Source: Zhengella mangrovi | Lineage (GTDB): Bacteria > Pseudomonadota > Alphaproteobacteria > Rhizobiales > Rhizobiaceae | DNA: 64,000 bases | Direction of reading: 5' to 3' | NCBI RefSeq assembly: GCF_002727065.1 | Contig: NZ_PDVP01000002.1 | Coordinates: 248,001 to 312,000 of the forward strand | Shown here: positions 9,701 to 17,267 of the stretch, piece by piece | Layout: each line of letters begins with the position of its first letter | How positions within the stretch are numbered: the first letter of the stretch is position 1 | The notes under the pieces: model-generated | The model's input: the letters and a program-made list of their open reading frames with translations, nothing else | Database searches by the model: none | Told to the model about the DNA's origin: nothing | Made by a program: the position numbers and the translations under genes

Positions 9701-9847
9701 GGCCTGACCGGCGCGACGCTGCTGGCGCTGTTCGTCTCGCCGGCCGTGTTCGCCATCCTGGCCGACCTCGGCCTCGTGCACCGGCAGGCGCAGACGGCGG
9801 AGAGCGGTCATGTCCCGACGCCATCAATGCCCGGCGATGCTGCCTAG
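6704..9847 (+). CDS. RND multidrug efflux pump, AcrB/HAE family
   Basis: Proton-driven inner-membrane transporter (1047 aa, normal for the family). It starts in the typical way (MIALFARHPTAANILMLALM), has two large periplasmic loops and twelve predicted membrane segments. In the fourth, GLLMDDSIVISENI carries the paired aspartates of the proton relay (AcrB D407/D408 equivalents); the second half has the matching GVVVNDSILLIEF. It overlaps its adaptor gene by 4 bp and its tail overlaps the convergent indolepyruvate oxidoreductase gene by 24 bp. The hydrophobic-amphiphilic family exports drugs, detergents or lipids; the sequence does not say which. Confidence 0.94.
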   Translation: MIALFARHPTAANILMLALMGLGLVALPLLQRDTFPVIPASVVEVRIAYPGASTADVERGICMVVEDPLRAVENLDELQCLARDNLAVVTAEITEGADMGRFADDVKAAVETVTGLPEKAEAPVTRIVERVSAVATIAVSGPEDPAVLLALADRLAEGFKRNRGISQATVAGFSDREIAIGIDAGNLERHGLTIDDVGKALGRSSLDLPAGTIEGERGDALIRFSGERRTPAEFATVPVTGSALGGEVLLGEVATIRERFSDPSIATLVNGKRAALINVTKTASEDALRVMAALKTELAKAEAGLPRGVDLTIAQDSTSNIRERLRIIGTNGVQGLLLVLLVMWLFFGFRFSFWVALGLPVSFLGTIFVMQLMGLTINMITMVALLVAIGLLMDDSIVISENIVRRRQAGEGAMEAAVNGAKQVAPGVFASFLTTAMVVGPLGFLAGNIGAVLKFLPIVLVITLIISLFEAFLVLPHHLHHSLRGDTTPGRISRAVTAGFEAVRDRAIVPLARLALRFRYLTLGLALFLILLSVAPLSGGFLKFQSFPTLESDTVEARLLLAPGAPLALTQARVERIVDALKTLDAEETPKQPEGQALVRTLTVSYGSNTDVPETGAHVATVSAALLPAGTRTTEVTAILDRWKQLTGPMPDMAALRFTDRERGVGGKPIDIRLQGPDLQDLEQTAQELRQFFRGFAGVRDVTADLRPGKREYVITLLPAAATALGVTAQGVATQLRAAFHGDTGLSIQDSLGKVNIVARLNAPDRSDATDIGRIRVAGTNGTLVPLSAVADIAERRGFAGINRVNGERTVSVTGSINPAVANARELMAAMKADFLPGLAETRPDVRVVVVGEERDTAQTGASLARNLLVGLVGVYLILAFQFRSFVQPVAVLAAIPLAVIGVVWGHMALGMQLSMPSLVGLATLVGVVVNDSILLIEFIKAHAEDGEDIREAGARAVRDRFRAIFLTSLTTIAGLMPLLFEQSTQAQLLRPIVASLAFGLTGATLLALFVSPAVFAILADLGLVHRQAQTAESGHVPTPSMPGDAA

Positions 9848-12800
9848 CAGGTCCTCCGCGCGTGCCTTCTCGCGGCGGACGGCGGCTTCCCAGACGGGGC
9901 CGAAGCCGCGCATGTCGAGCGGTGCGGCCAGGATGGCCTGAAGGTCGGCAGGCCCGGCCCTGCCCGCCTGTTCTGCCACGCGGTCCATCACGGTTCCGTA
10001 CCAGCCGACGAGGCTCCTGTTGAGGCGGCGCTCGGCGGTATAGCCGAAGGGATCGGCCCAGGTTCCGCGCAGGCCCCTGAGGCGCGCGAGCAGCCTGAAA
10101 GCCGGACGGATCCAGGGCCCGAAGGCGCGCTTGCGCGGCCGCCCGCGGGCATCCTTGCCGAGTGGCAGAAGCGGCGGCGCGAGATGGTAGCGGACCTTGA
10201 AGTCGCCGGTGAAGGTCCGGGCCAGTTCGTCGTCGAAGCCCATCCCGGTATGGAGCCGCGCGACCTCGTATTCGTCCTTGTAGGCCATGAGCTTGAACAG
10301 GGCACGGGCGGCCGTTCCGGCCAGTTCCTCGCGCAAGGACGGCGGCAAGGCGTCGCGGAAAGCCTCGATGCGGCCGCGATAGCGCGCAGCATAGGCCTCA
10401 TCCTGGTAGCCCCGGAGAAATCCGGACCGCTCCCGGATCAGCGCCTCCAGGTCCGGCGTGTCATCTTCCTCCTCGCCGAGGAAAGGCGCCAGCCTGTCCG
10501 GCGCAGCGGCCATCAGCCGTCCGATGGAGAAAGCCCGGCGGTTCTTGTCGACCTGCACGCCGTTGAGCTCGATGGCCCGGTCCAGCGCCGCGAGTCCGAC
10601 CGGCACCAGGCCGCCCTGCCAGGCATGGCCCAGCATGATGATGTTGGCGAAGACCTGGTCGCCGAGCAGCGTCTCGGCGATGCGATTGGCATCCAGCGTG
10701 GCGACGTTGGCCGCACCGACGGCATCGCGAATGGCGGCTTCGCGCGCTCCGACGCGAAGGTCCGCGTCGCGGCGCAGGACGATGTCGCCGGTCGGCATCT
10801 CGGCGGTGTTGAGCGCGACCCGGCTGCCTTCCCGGTAGTGCAGCGACGCCTTGGGCGCGGAGGCGACGACGATGTCGCAGGCGATCACCGCGTCCGCGGC
10901 CCCCTGCCCGGTCCGCACCTGGTGAAGGTCGGTCGGATCGGCGGAAAGGCGGATATAGCTGAGAACGGTCCCGAACTTCTGGGCAAAGCCGGTGAAATCG
11001 AGCACGGAGGCGCCCAGCCCCTCCAGATGCGCGGCCATGGTGATGAGCTGGCCGACAGTGACGACCCCGGTGCCGCCGACGCCCGCCACCAGCAGGTCGT
11101 AGGGATCGGCGAGCGGATCGCTGTCGGGCATGGCAAGGCCGGCGGCCATCGCAAGGGCATCTAACCTGCCGTCTTCGCGGACGGCGCGTTCGGCGCCTTC
11201 CACGGTCACGAAACTCGGGCAGAAACCGTTCAGGCAGGAGAAATCCTTGTTGCAGGTGGACAGGTTGATCTTCCGCTTGCGCCCGAAGGCGGTCTGGCGC
11301 GGCTCGACCGACAGGCAGTTGCTTTCCACCGAACAGTCGCCGCAACCCTCGCAGACGAGCGGATTGATCCAGGCGAAGCGTTTCGGATCCTCCAGCGTGC
11401 CGCGCTTGCGCCGGCGGCGCTTCTCGGTGGCGCAGGTCTGTTCGTAGATCAGCACGCTGACGCCCTTCACCTGGCGCAGGTCGCGCTGCAGCGGGTCGAG
11501 ATCGGCGCGATCGTGAAACGTGGTGCCGGCGGGAAAATCCGCGTGCCGGAACTTCCCTATGGCATCGGAGACGACGGCGATGCGCTCGACGCCCTCCGCC
11601 CGGCAGGTCTGGGCAATGCCGGCGACGCTGACCGGGCCGTCCACCGGCTGGCCGCCCGTCATGGCGACGGCGTCGTTGTAGAGGATCTTGTAGGTGATGT
11701 TGGCGCTTGCCGCGACGGCCTGGCGGATGGCCAGCGAGCCGGAGTGGTACCAGGTCCCCTCGCCCAGGTTCTGGAACATGTGCCTGCCGCCGTTGAACAG
11801 GCCGCGAACGGCCAGCGGCACGCCCTCGCCACCCATCTGGGCAAAGCCGTCGGTGCTGCGGTCCATCCAGCTCGCCATGACGTGGCAGCCGATGCCCGAC
11901 GCCGCGCGGCTGCCTTCCGGCAGGCGGGTGGAGGTGTTGTGCGGGCAACCGGAACAGAAATAGGGCGTCCGTGTCGCCCCCGGCGTGTTGACCACGATTG
12001 GCGACGGATCGGCAAGCCGGCGCGCCTTCTCAGGCAGGTTCTCGCCGGGGAAAAACCGGTCGAGCCGCCCGGCAACGATGGGCACCAGGGACAGCGGGGT
12101 CAGTTCCCCTGTCCAGGGCACGAGGTCGCGGGTGACCGCCGCATCGTGCTTGCCAACCATTTTCTCCGGCTTGTCGCCCGGCCAGTCATAGAAATACTCC
12201 TTGAACTGGCTCTCGATGATCCCGCGCTTTTCCTCCACGACGAGGACCTCGCGCTTGCCGCGCACGAAATCGAGTGCATCGCGCCGGGCCAACGGCCAGA
12301 CCATGCCGACCTTGTAGATATCGATCCCGAGTTGTCGGCACTTCGCCTCGCCAAGCCCGAGAAGGCGCAAAGCCTCCATCAGGTCCAGATGACCCTTGCC
12401 CGTGGTGACGATGCCGAACTGCGCGTCGGCGACCTCGTAGACGTGACGATCGATCGGATTGGCCTCGACGAAGGCCTCGACGGCCCGCAGCTTGTGGCCG
12501 ATCCGCGTCTCGATCTCGACGCTGGGGAGGTCGCCATTGCGCACGTGGAGGCCGCCGGGTGGCAAATCGAATGGCGGGAGCACGAAGCGGCGGTCTGCCG
12601 GAAGGTCGACCGAGCGGCCCGACTCCACGGTTTCGGAGATGGCCTTGAAGCCAACCCACGTGCCGGAAAAGCGCGACAGGGCGAAGCCGTATTCGCCGAA
12701 GGCGAGATATTCCGCCACCGAGGCCGGGTTCAGGGTGGGCATGAACCAGGTCATGAAGGCGACGTCGGACTGATGCGGCATAGAGGACGAGACACAACCA

Positions 12801-13258
12801 TGATCATCGCCGGCGACGACGAGAACGCCGCCCTTCGGCGCCGACCCGTAGGCATTGCCGTGGCGCAGGGCATCACCGGAGCGGTCCACCCCGGGGCCCT
12901 TGCCATACCACATGGAGAAGACGCCCTCGACCTCGCAGGCCGGATCGAGCGACGCCTGCTGCGCGCCCAGCACCGCGGTGGCGCCGAGGTCCTCGTTGAC
13001 CGCGGGCATGAACCGGATGCGGTCCTGCTCGAGGCGCTTGCGGCTGCGCCACAGTTCCAGGTCCAGCCCGCCCAGCGGCGAGCCGCGATAGCCGGAAATG
13101 AAGCCGGCCGTATCGAGGCCGGCCGCGCGGTCCCGGCGCGCCTGGTCGAACATGATCCTTGCGAGTGCCTGCGTGCCGGTCAGAAAGACGCGGCCCTCCG
13201 TCTTCTCGTAGCGGTCTTCAAGGCGATAATCGCCGATCCGGTCGCGATGCTGGAGCAT
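9824..13258 (-). CDS. Fused indolepyruvate ferredoxin oxidoreductase
   Basis: Large cytoplasmic enzyme (1144 aa) that oxidatively decarboxylates aryl-pyruvates from aromatic amino acid breakdown to acyl-CoA, passing electrons to ferredoxin. Domains in order: a pyruvate-oxidoreductase-like N-terminus; a TPP domain with CSGCPHNTSTR near residue 434 and MGGEGVPLAVRGLF; cysteine-rich cluster segments CEGCGDCSVESNC (near 631) and CNKDFSCLNGFC (near 668); and a gamma-type domain opening with GVGGTGVVTVGQ (near 722). Archaeal enzymes split this into IorA and IorB; the single long chain is common in proteobacteria. The start at 13258 has GAAAGGA upstream; an in-frame ATG at 13297 does not. An Lrp/AsnC regulator is divergent, as often seen for this enzyme. 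Confidence 0.93.
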   Translation of the reverse strand: MLQHRDRIGDYRLEDRYEKTEGRVFLTGTQALARIMFDQARRDRAAGLDTAGFISGYRGSPLGGLDLELWRSRKRLEQDRIRFMPAVNEDLGATAVLGAQQASLDPACEVEGVFSMWYGKGPGVDRSGDALRHGNAYGSAPKGGVLVVAGDDHGCVSSSMPHQSDVAFMTWFMPTLNPASVAEYLAFGEYGFALSRFSGTWVGFKAISETVESGRSVDLPADRRFVLPPFDLPPGGLHVRNGDLPSVEIETRIGHKLRAVEAFVEANPIDRHVYEVADAQFGIVTTGKGHLDLMEALRLLGLGEAKCRQLGIDIYKVGMVWPLARRDALDFVRGKREVLVVEEKRGIIESQFKEYFYDWPGDKPEKMVGKHDAAVTRDLVPWTGELTPLSLVPIVAGRLDRFFPGENLPEKARRLADPSPIVVNTPGATRTPYFCSGCPHNTSTRLPEGSRAASGIGCHVMASWMDRSTDGFAQMGGEGVPLAVRGLFNGGRHMFQNLGEGTWYHSGSLAIRQAVAASANITYKILYNDAVAMTGGQPVDGPVSVAGIAQTCRAEGVERIAVVSDAIGKFRHADFPAGTTFHDRADLDPLQRDLRQVKGVSVLIYEQTCATEKRRRRKRGTLEDPKRFAWINPLVCEGCGDCSVESNCLSVEPRQTAFGRKRKINLSTCNKDFSCLNGFCPSFVTVEGAERAVREDGRLDALAMAAGLAMPDSDPLADPYDLLVAGVGGTGVVTVGQLITMAAHLEGLGASVLDFTGFAQKFGTVLSYIRLSADPTDLHQVRTGQGAADAVIACDIVVASAPKASLHYREGSRVALNTAEMPTGDIVLRRDADLRVGAREAAIRDAVGAANVATLDANRIAETLLGDQVFANIIMLGHAWQGGLVPVGLAALDRAIELNGVQVDKNRRAFSIGRLMAAAPDRLAPFLGEEEDDTPDLEALIRERSGFLRGYQDEAYAARYRGRIEAFRDALPPSLREELAGTAARALFKLMAYKDEYEVARLHTGMGFDDELARTFTGDFKVRYHLAPPLLPLGKDARGRPRKRAFGPWIRPAFRLLARLRGLRGTWADPFGYTAERRLNRSLVGWYGTVMDRVAEQAGRAGPADLQAILAAPLDMRGFGPVWEAAVRREKARAEDLLGSIAGH

Positions 13259-13344
13259 GATTGCCGGTCCTTTCGGTTTTCCGACAGACCGTCTCACAAG
13301 TAGAGCGGAAATCGGTGCCAGAAAGTGCCTGCAAGCAACGCGTC

Positions 13345-13361
13345 ATGAAACAGGATTTCAT
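13345..13361. promoter_or_regulatory. Candidate Lrp/AsnC operator
   Basis: ATGAAA-N5-TTTCAT is a perfect inverted repeat in an AT-rich patch of the 133-bp gap between the divergent oxidoreductase and Lrp-family genes. It ends 30 bp before the regulator ATG and lies about 85 bp upstream of the oxidoreductase start. Lrp/AsnC proteins bind imperfect palindromes of about this length, so control of both genes from this site is a reasonable inference. Confidence 0.45.
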
Positions 13362-13391
13362 TTTTTCCAAAACTATGGTCCAGTCTTCCGC

Positions 13392-13850
13392 ATGGAACTG
13401 GACAACCGGGACAAGCGGCTACTGATGCTCCTGCAGCAGGATAGCCGTCTCACCAATGCAGAACTCGCCGAAAAGGTCGGCATGTCGTCGTCTGCCTGCT
13501 GGCGCCGGGTGCGCGCGCTGGAAGAGGCCGGCGTCATTGAACGGTACGGCGCGGTTATCCAGCCGAGACGCGTCGGCCTCTCGTTCCACGCGATCGTGCA
13601 TGTGCAACTGTCGCGCCACGACCCAGACGAGATCGGTGCCTTCATCCAGGCGGTTTCCGCGCGGCGTGAAATCCAGGAATGCCACGCGACCACGGGCGAG
13701 GCCGACTATCACCTGCGGGTCGCCTGTGCGGATATCGATGCCTACAACCGGTTCCTCGACGATTTCCTGTTCCGGCTGCCGGCGGTGCGCAGCGCCCAGA
13801 CGAACGTGGTTCTCAAGGAGATCAAGCGAGCCGGTATCGTGGCCCTCTGA
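13392..13850 (+). CDS. Lrp/AsnC family transcriptional regulator
   Basis: DNA-binding regulator of 152 aa, the usual family length. It begins MELDNRDKRLLMLLQQDSRLT, has a helix-turn-helix at about residues 19-45 (NAELAEKVGMSSSACWRRV) and a C-terminal RAM ligand-binding domain (ECHATTGEADYHLRVACADI). These proteins form octamers and respond to amino acids. Its divergent position and the palindrome between them suggest it controls the indolepyruvate oxidoreductase, probably in response to an aromatic or branched amino acid. Earlier in-frame starts (from 13257) would add residues that do not belong to the family, so I place the start at 13392. Confidence 0.92.
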   Translation: MELDNRDKRLLMLLQQDSRLTNAELAEKVGMSSSACWRRVRALEEAGVIERYGAVIQPRRVGLSFHAIVHVQLSRHDPDEIGAFIQAVSARREIQECHATTGEADYHLRVACADIDAYNRFLDDFLFRLPAVRSAQTNVVLKEIKRAGIVAL

Positions 13851-13855
13851 CAGGA

Positions 13856-13885
13856 AAACCGCCAGGACGCCGGCCCTGGCGGTTT
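13856..13885. terminator. Bidirectional intrinsic terminator
   Basis: AAACCGCCAGG and CCTGGCGGTTT form a perfect 11-bp stem around an 8-base loop, 5 bp after the Lrp-family stop codon. The stem has A and T flanks on both sides, and it lies between convergent genes, so it can serve both. Confidence 0.75.
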
Positions 13886-13944
13886 CCGATCCCGCAGCCA
13901 CCGGAGTCCGCGCGGCACCATCTGCCGCGCATCTCCGAAGAGCC

Positions 13945-14379
13945 TTATTCGCAAATGGTCAGCGGACCGATCTGGACGCATTCACCACGGCCGAAGCGCT
14001 CCGTGACGCGGCGGCAGAGACGCCTGTTCTCGCGGCGGAAGCGGCGATCCCGGCGGCAGCGGCGCGCCAGACGCTCACGCCTGAAGCGACGATCACGGCG
14101 GAAATCGAAATCCTCGTCGTCCCCGTCGTCCTGCAGATCGAAATCGCGGCGGCCCCGGCCACGGCCGTCACCTTCGAACTCATCGTCATCGCGGCGGCGC
14201 CTTCCATCACGGCGCTGGGCCAGCAGAACGTCGTCATCGCCAGCGGCGGGCTTCTTCGCCGCACCGTCCTGGCCACCCACGGCCGCATAAGCACGGTCGA
14301 ACGCGGACGGGACGCAAACGGCACCCGCCACCGCCATCCCGCCAAGCACGAAACCACGGCGAGACAAACGGACATTCAT
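13945..14379 (-). CDS. Tat-exported Arg/Asp-rich protein of unknown function
   Basis: Small protein (144 aa) that I do not recognise. The start at 14379 gives MNVRLSRRGFVLGG, a textbook twin-arginine signal (S6-R7-R8-G-F) with a hydrophobic stretch and an AYA cleavage site near residue 32; an in-frame ATG at 14433 would add 18 residues. The mature part is strongly biased: an Asp/Glu- and Arg-rich middle (DGRRRRDDDEFEGDGRGR), then a cluster of RR pairs, then a short tail with cysteines (GECVQIGPLTICE). There are three Cys in the mature region after ARRC. A perfect TATAAT promoter lies upstream. Tat export with cysteines could mean a folded or metal-bound form, but this is inference. Confidence 0.7.
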   Translation of the reverse strand: MNVRLSRRGFVLGGMAVAGAVCVPSAFDRAYAAVGGQDGAAKKPAAGDDDVLLAQRRDGRRRRDDDEFEGDGRGRGRRDFDLQDDGDDEDFDFRRDRRFRRERLARRCRRDRRFRRENRRLCRRVTERFGRGECVQIGPLTICE

Positions 14380-14797
14380 CTCTTCTGCGGGACCCCGTGA
14401 ACCAAGCAATTTCAACAAGATATCTCTGATCATGGCCGACTTCCAATCCGTTGGTTGCACGCTTCGATTATGCACTAATAAGTTTATTATATGACACTTG
14501 CAACCAATCGCCAAGTATTCATTTCTCACAATTTCAGCGGTCATCATTCTGCTTTTATTTCGACACTTTTTACTCGGATTCATGGGCGGCCAAAACAAGT
14601 ATAGGCCGGGCACCTTTTTGAACCGCGCCGGTTCACTTCCAGGGCTAACCGCGGGGTGTCGCTGGCCTTGCGCCCCGGGTGCGTGACACGCGCCAGGCCT
14701 CCGGAAACCGGTGAAACCATGCCGATTTTCCTGTCCATTCGCATCGAATTTTGCTTTTTTCGAAATCGTTGTTGGAGTCAGGGGGTTGCGTTTGGCG
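14380..14797. other. AT-rich divergent intergenic region
   Basis: About 420 bp between the Tat protein gene and the MscS gene. The part from roughly 14440 to 14640 is clearly more AT-rich than its surroundings and contains a minus-strand promoter at 14486-14514. A 62-codon frame from TTG 14498 starts with a hydrophobic stretch but has no ribosome binding site; I do not call it. I see no clear plus-strand promoter. Confidence 0.55.
14486..14514 (-). promoter_or_regulatory. Sigma-70 type promoter for the Tat-exported protein gene
   Basis: On the minus strand TTGGCG (14514-14509) is followed after 17 bases by a perfect TATAAT (14491-14486). Transcription would start near 14479, leaving a leader of about 46 bases to the ATG at 14433 or 100 bases to that at 14379. 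Confidence 0.55.
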
Positions 14798-17152
14798 ATG
14801 GCGTCGAACACGGCAGGGAGCATCCGGGGGAATTACGGTCGGCGGCGACGCCCTGCTGCCCCTGACGTCGGGCGCGTGGCCGGTGGCGTCCTGTGTTTCC
14901 TTCTCCCGCTTCTCCTGGCATTCAGTGCCCGGGCAGCCGACGCGGGCAACTGGGCCGGCACCTGGGAGACGTTCTGGCGCGAAGGCGCCGCCGTCGTCAT
15001 GCTGAAACAGGACGGCGACACGGTGACCGGCACCTACGAACCGGGCGGCGGCCGTATCGAAGGACGGGTGGAAGGCGACCTGCTCCGGGGCAGATGGATC
15101 GTCGACGACGCGAGCGGGCAGTTCGTCTTTGCCCTGTCCGGCGACGGGCAGACGTTTACCGGCCGCTTCGATTCCGGGGAATACTGGAACGGGCGCAGGG
15201 CTGGCGGCCAGGCGAGGCCGCGCCACCTGGATGCTGCGGACAACCCGCGCGAAACGCTCAAGACGCTGATCGCGGCCTTCAACGAGTATCTCGTGGGCGG
15301 CAAGATCGAGGCGCTGCGGTTCGCGCAATCCTTCCTGGCCTTCGAAGGCGAGAATGACGACACCCGGGGCCATAACCGCCGGCGCACGCTTCTGCTGGAG
15401 ATCATCGAACTGTCGACCTTCCGGCTCTACGATGCGCCGCCGCGGCCCGCCGGCGACCAGGCCGGGTTCCAGATCTCGCCGGAGGGCACCGACGTGTCCT
15501 ACACCCTGCGCTTCGTGCGCCAGGAAAACGGAATCTGGCGGCTCCTGGTAGAGGACGAAACGCGGCTGACGGCGGTCAGGGACCGGTTCCTGGCCGCGCT
15601 CGGGCGGCCAAGCTTCGCGGCCGCCAAGGAAGCGGCGCGGCATTCGCCCCGCGGTGTCATGCAACGCTTCATCTCGGGCGTTCACGACTGGGACGGCCCC
15701 GGCCGTGCCGAGGCCCTGTCCACCCTCGACCTGTCGTTTCTTCCCAAGCGTCTGCACGCGGCCGAGGGACCGGTGCTTGCCGACTACCTGAAGCAGGTCA
15801 TCGACCGTGCCGGCTATGTCTTCTACCAGGAGATCCCCAACAATCCCCGGCAGACGACGCCCTATGTCCACTACACGCATCCGCTGGGCAACATCGTCAT
15901 CGCCCGGCAGCCATCGACAGATGACCAGCCCGACCGCTGGGCCTTCAGCGCGGAGACGCTGCGCCGCCTGCCATCCCTCTACGTGGCAATGCAGAACCTG
16001 CCGCCCGCGCCGGGGCTGGCGCCACAGCCGCCGCTGACGCATTTCTTCGTGTTGCGCGAGCGCGTGCGCGAGGCATCTCCGGCCCTGCTGCACCGCGCCC
16101 TGCTGCTCGAAAACTGGCAGTGGATCGCGCTGGTGCTGCTGGCGCTGATCGCCACTGGCGCCGGCATCGTGGCGAGCCGGTTCACCGACTGGCAGTTGCA
16201 CGGCCGCCAGAACGGCGAAACCCAGCTCACGGCGGGACAGTCGAGCCTGGTCCATGCCGTCGGCCTGACGGTCGCCAGCCTGGCACTGGCGGCCGGGATC
16301 GACCGTATCGGCATCCTCGAGACCGATCTCCGCTTCCTCTACCAGGTCGCGTCGGCCGGGGCGATCATCGGCGGGACGTGGATGGCCTACCTGATCACGG
16401 GCGCCGTCGGGGCCATCTTCGAACGCAGGGCGCTCGCGACGACGAGCTACGCCGACGAGATCGTGACCTCGCTGGCGGTGGGGATCATGAAACTGATCAT
16501 CCTGGCGATCGGCCTGATGCTGCTGGCCGACACCGCGGACCTGCCTTACGAAGGCGTCCTGGCCGGACTGGGCGTGGGCGGCATCGCCGTGGCCTTCGCG
16601 TCGCGGGACACGGTCTCGAACATGATCGGCGGCATCCTGCTGATGACCGACCATCCCTTCAAGCGCGGCGACCTGATCGAGGCCCATGGCCATCTGGCCA
16701 CGGTGGAAGCCGTCGGCCTGCGCTCGACACGGCTGAAGCGGCTGGACGACACGATCATGATCATCCCCAACTCGCAGCTCTCCGACCAGATCATCGTCAA
16801 CTGGGGCCTGCGGCGGCGGCGGCGGGTGGACCTGTCGATCAGCCTGACCTACGACACGCCGCGCGAGCGGCTCGACACGTTCGTCCAGGCGCTGCGCGAC
16901 CTCGTCCTGCGCCAGCCGCAGATCGATCCCGTGGACTGCTACGTTGGGCTCAAGGATTTCTCGGCGTCGGCGATCGAGGTCGAGTGCCGCTGTTTCTTCC
17001 GGGTGCCCGCCTACGAGGATCTCGTGGCCGCCCGCTCGGCCCTGACCGGCGACATCGTCGATCTCGCGCGCGATACCGGCGTGCAGTTCGCCTATCCGAC
17101 GCGGACCATCCACGTGGTGCGGGAAACGCCGGAAGGCGATCGCCAGGCGTAA
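14798..17152 (+). CDS. MscS family mechanosensitive channel with large periplasmic N-terminal domain
   Basis: Inner-membrane channel (about 784 aa), predicted to release solutes on osmotic downshock. The N-terminus has an Arg-rich stretch then a signal/anchor segment (VLCFLLPLLLAFSARA). A periplasmic domain of some 370 residues follows, opening with a lipocalin-like beta repeat (GNWAGTWETFWREGAAVVML, DGDTVTGTYEPGGG). The first of several membrane helices begins near residue 437. The pore helix GLGVGGIAVAFASRDTVSNM is near 588-607, and the MscS beta and C-terminal domains come after. The start is uncertain: a TTG at 14786 right after GGGGG is in frame. MscS alone is about 290 aa; this is a long MscM/YbdG-like architecture, but I do not recognise the periplasmic domain. 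Confidence 0.88.
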   Translation: MASNTAGSIRGNYGRRRRPAAPDVGRVAGGVLCFLLPLLLAFSARAADAGNWAGTWETFWREGAAVVMLKQDGDTVTGTYEPGGGRIEGRVEGDLLRGRWIVDDASGQFVFALSGDGQTFTGRFDSGEYWNGRRAGGQARPRHLDAADNPRETLKTLIAAFNEYLVGGKIEALRFAQSFLAFEGENDDTRGHNRRRTLLLEIIELSTFRLYDAPPRPAGDQAGFQISPEGTDVSYTLRFVRQENGIWRLLVEDETRLTAVRDRFLAALGRPSFAAAKEAARHSPRGVMQRFISGVHDWDGPGRAEALSTLDLSFLPKRLHAAEGPVLADYLKQVIDRAGYVFYQEIPNNPRQTTPYVHYTHPLGNIVIARQPSTDDQPDRWAFSAETLRRLPSLYVAMQNLPPAPGLAPQPPLTHFFVLRERVREASPALLHRALLLENWQWIALVLLALIATGAGIVASRFTDWQLHGRQNGETQLTAGQSSLVHAVGLTVASLALAAGIDRIGILETDLRFLYQVASAGAIIGGTWMAYLITGAVGAIFERRALATTSYADEIVTSLAVGIMKLIILAIGLMLLADTADLPYEGVLAGLGVGGIAVAFASRDTVSNMIGGILLMTDHPFKRGDLIEAHGHLATVEAVGLRSTRLKRLDDTIMIIPNSQLSDQIIVNWGLRRRRRVDLSISLTYDTPRERLDTFVQALRDLVLRQPQIDPVDCYVGLKDFSASAIEVECRCFFRVPAYEDLVAARSALTGDIVDLARDTGVQFAYPTRTIHVVRETPEGDRQA

Positions 17153-17267
17153 TCGCCGGGCGTTCGGTCACCCGGAACGGGCCGCGCGCTTTATCGGGCT
17201 TTGACATGGCGGGCGCGCTGGCCTACCGGTCGTGCGACGTCCTTCTGCCCGGCCGGAGACCCTGCCC

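Noticed and set aside
14498-14686. 62-codon frame with hydrophobic N-terminus between the Tat protein and MscS genes
   Set aside because: It starts with TTG without a ribosome binding site, and its second half overlaps sequence that is not conserved in type. An AT-rich promoter region can give such a stretch by chance.
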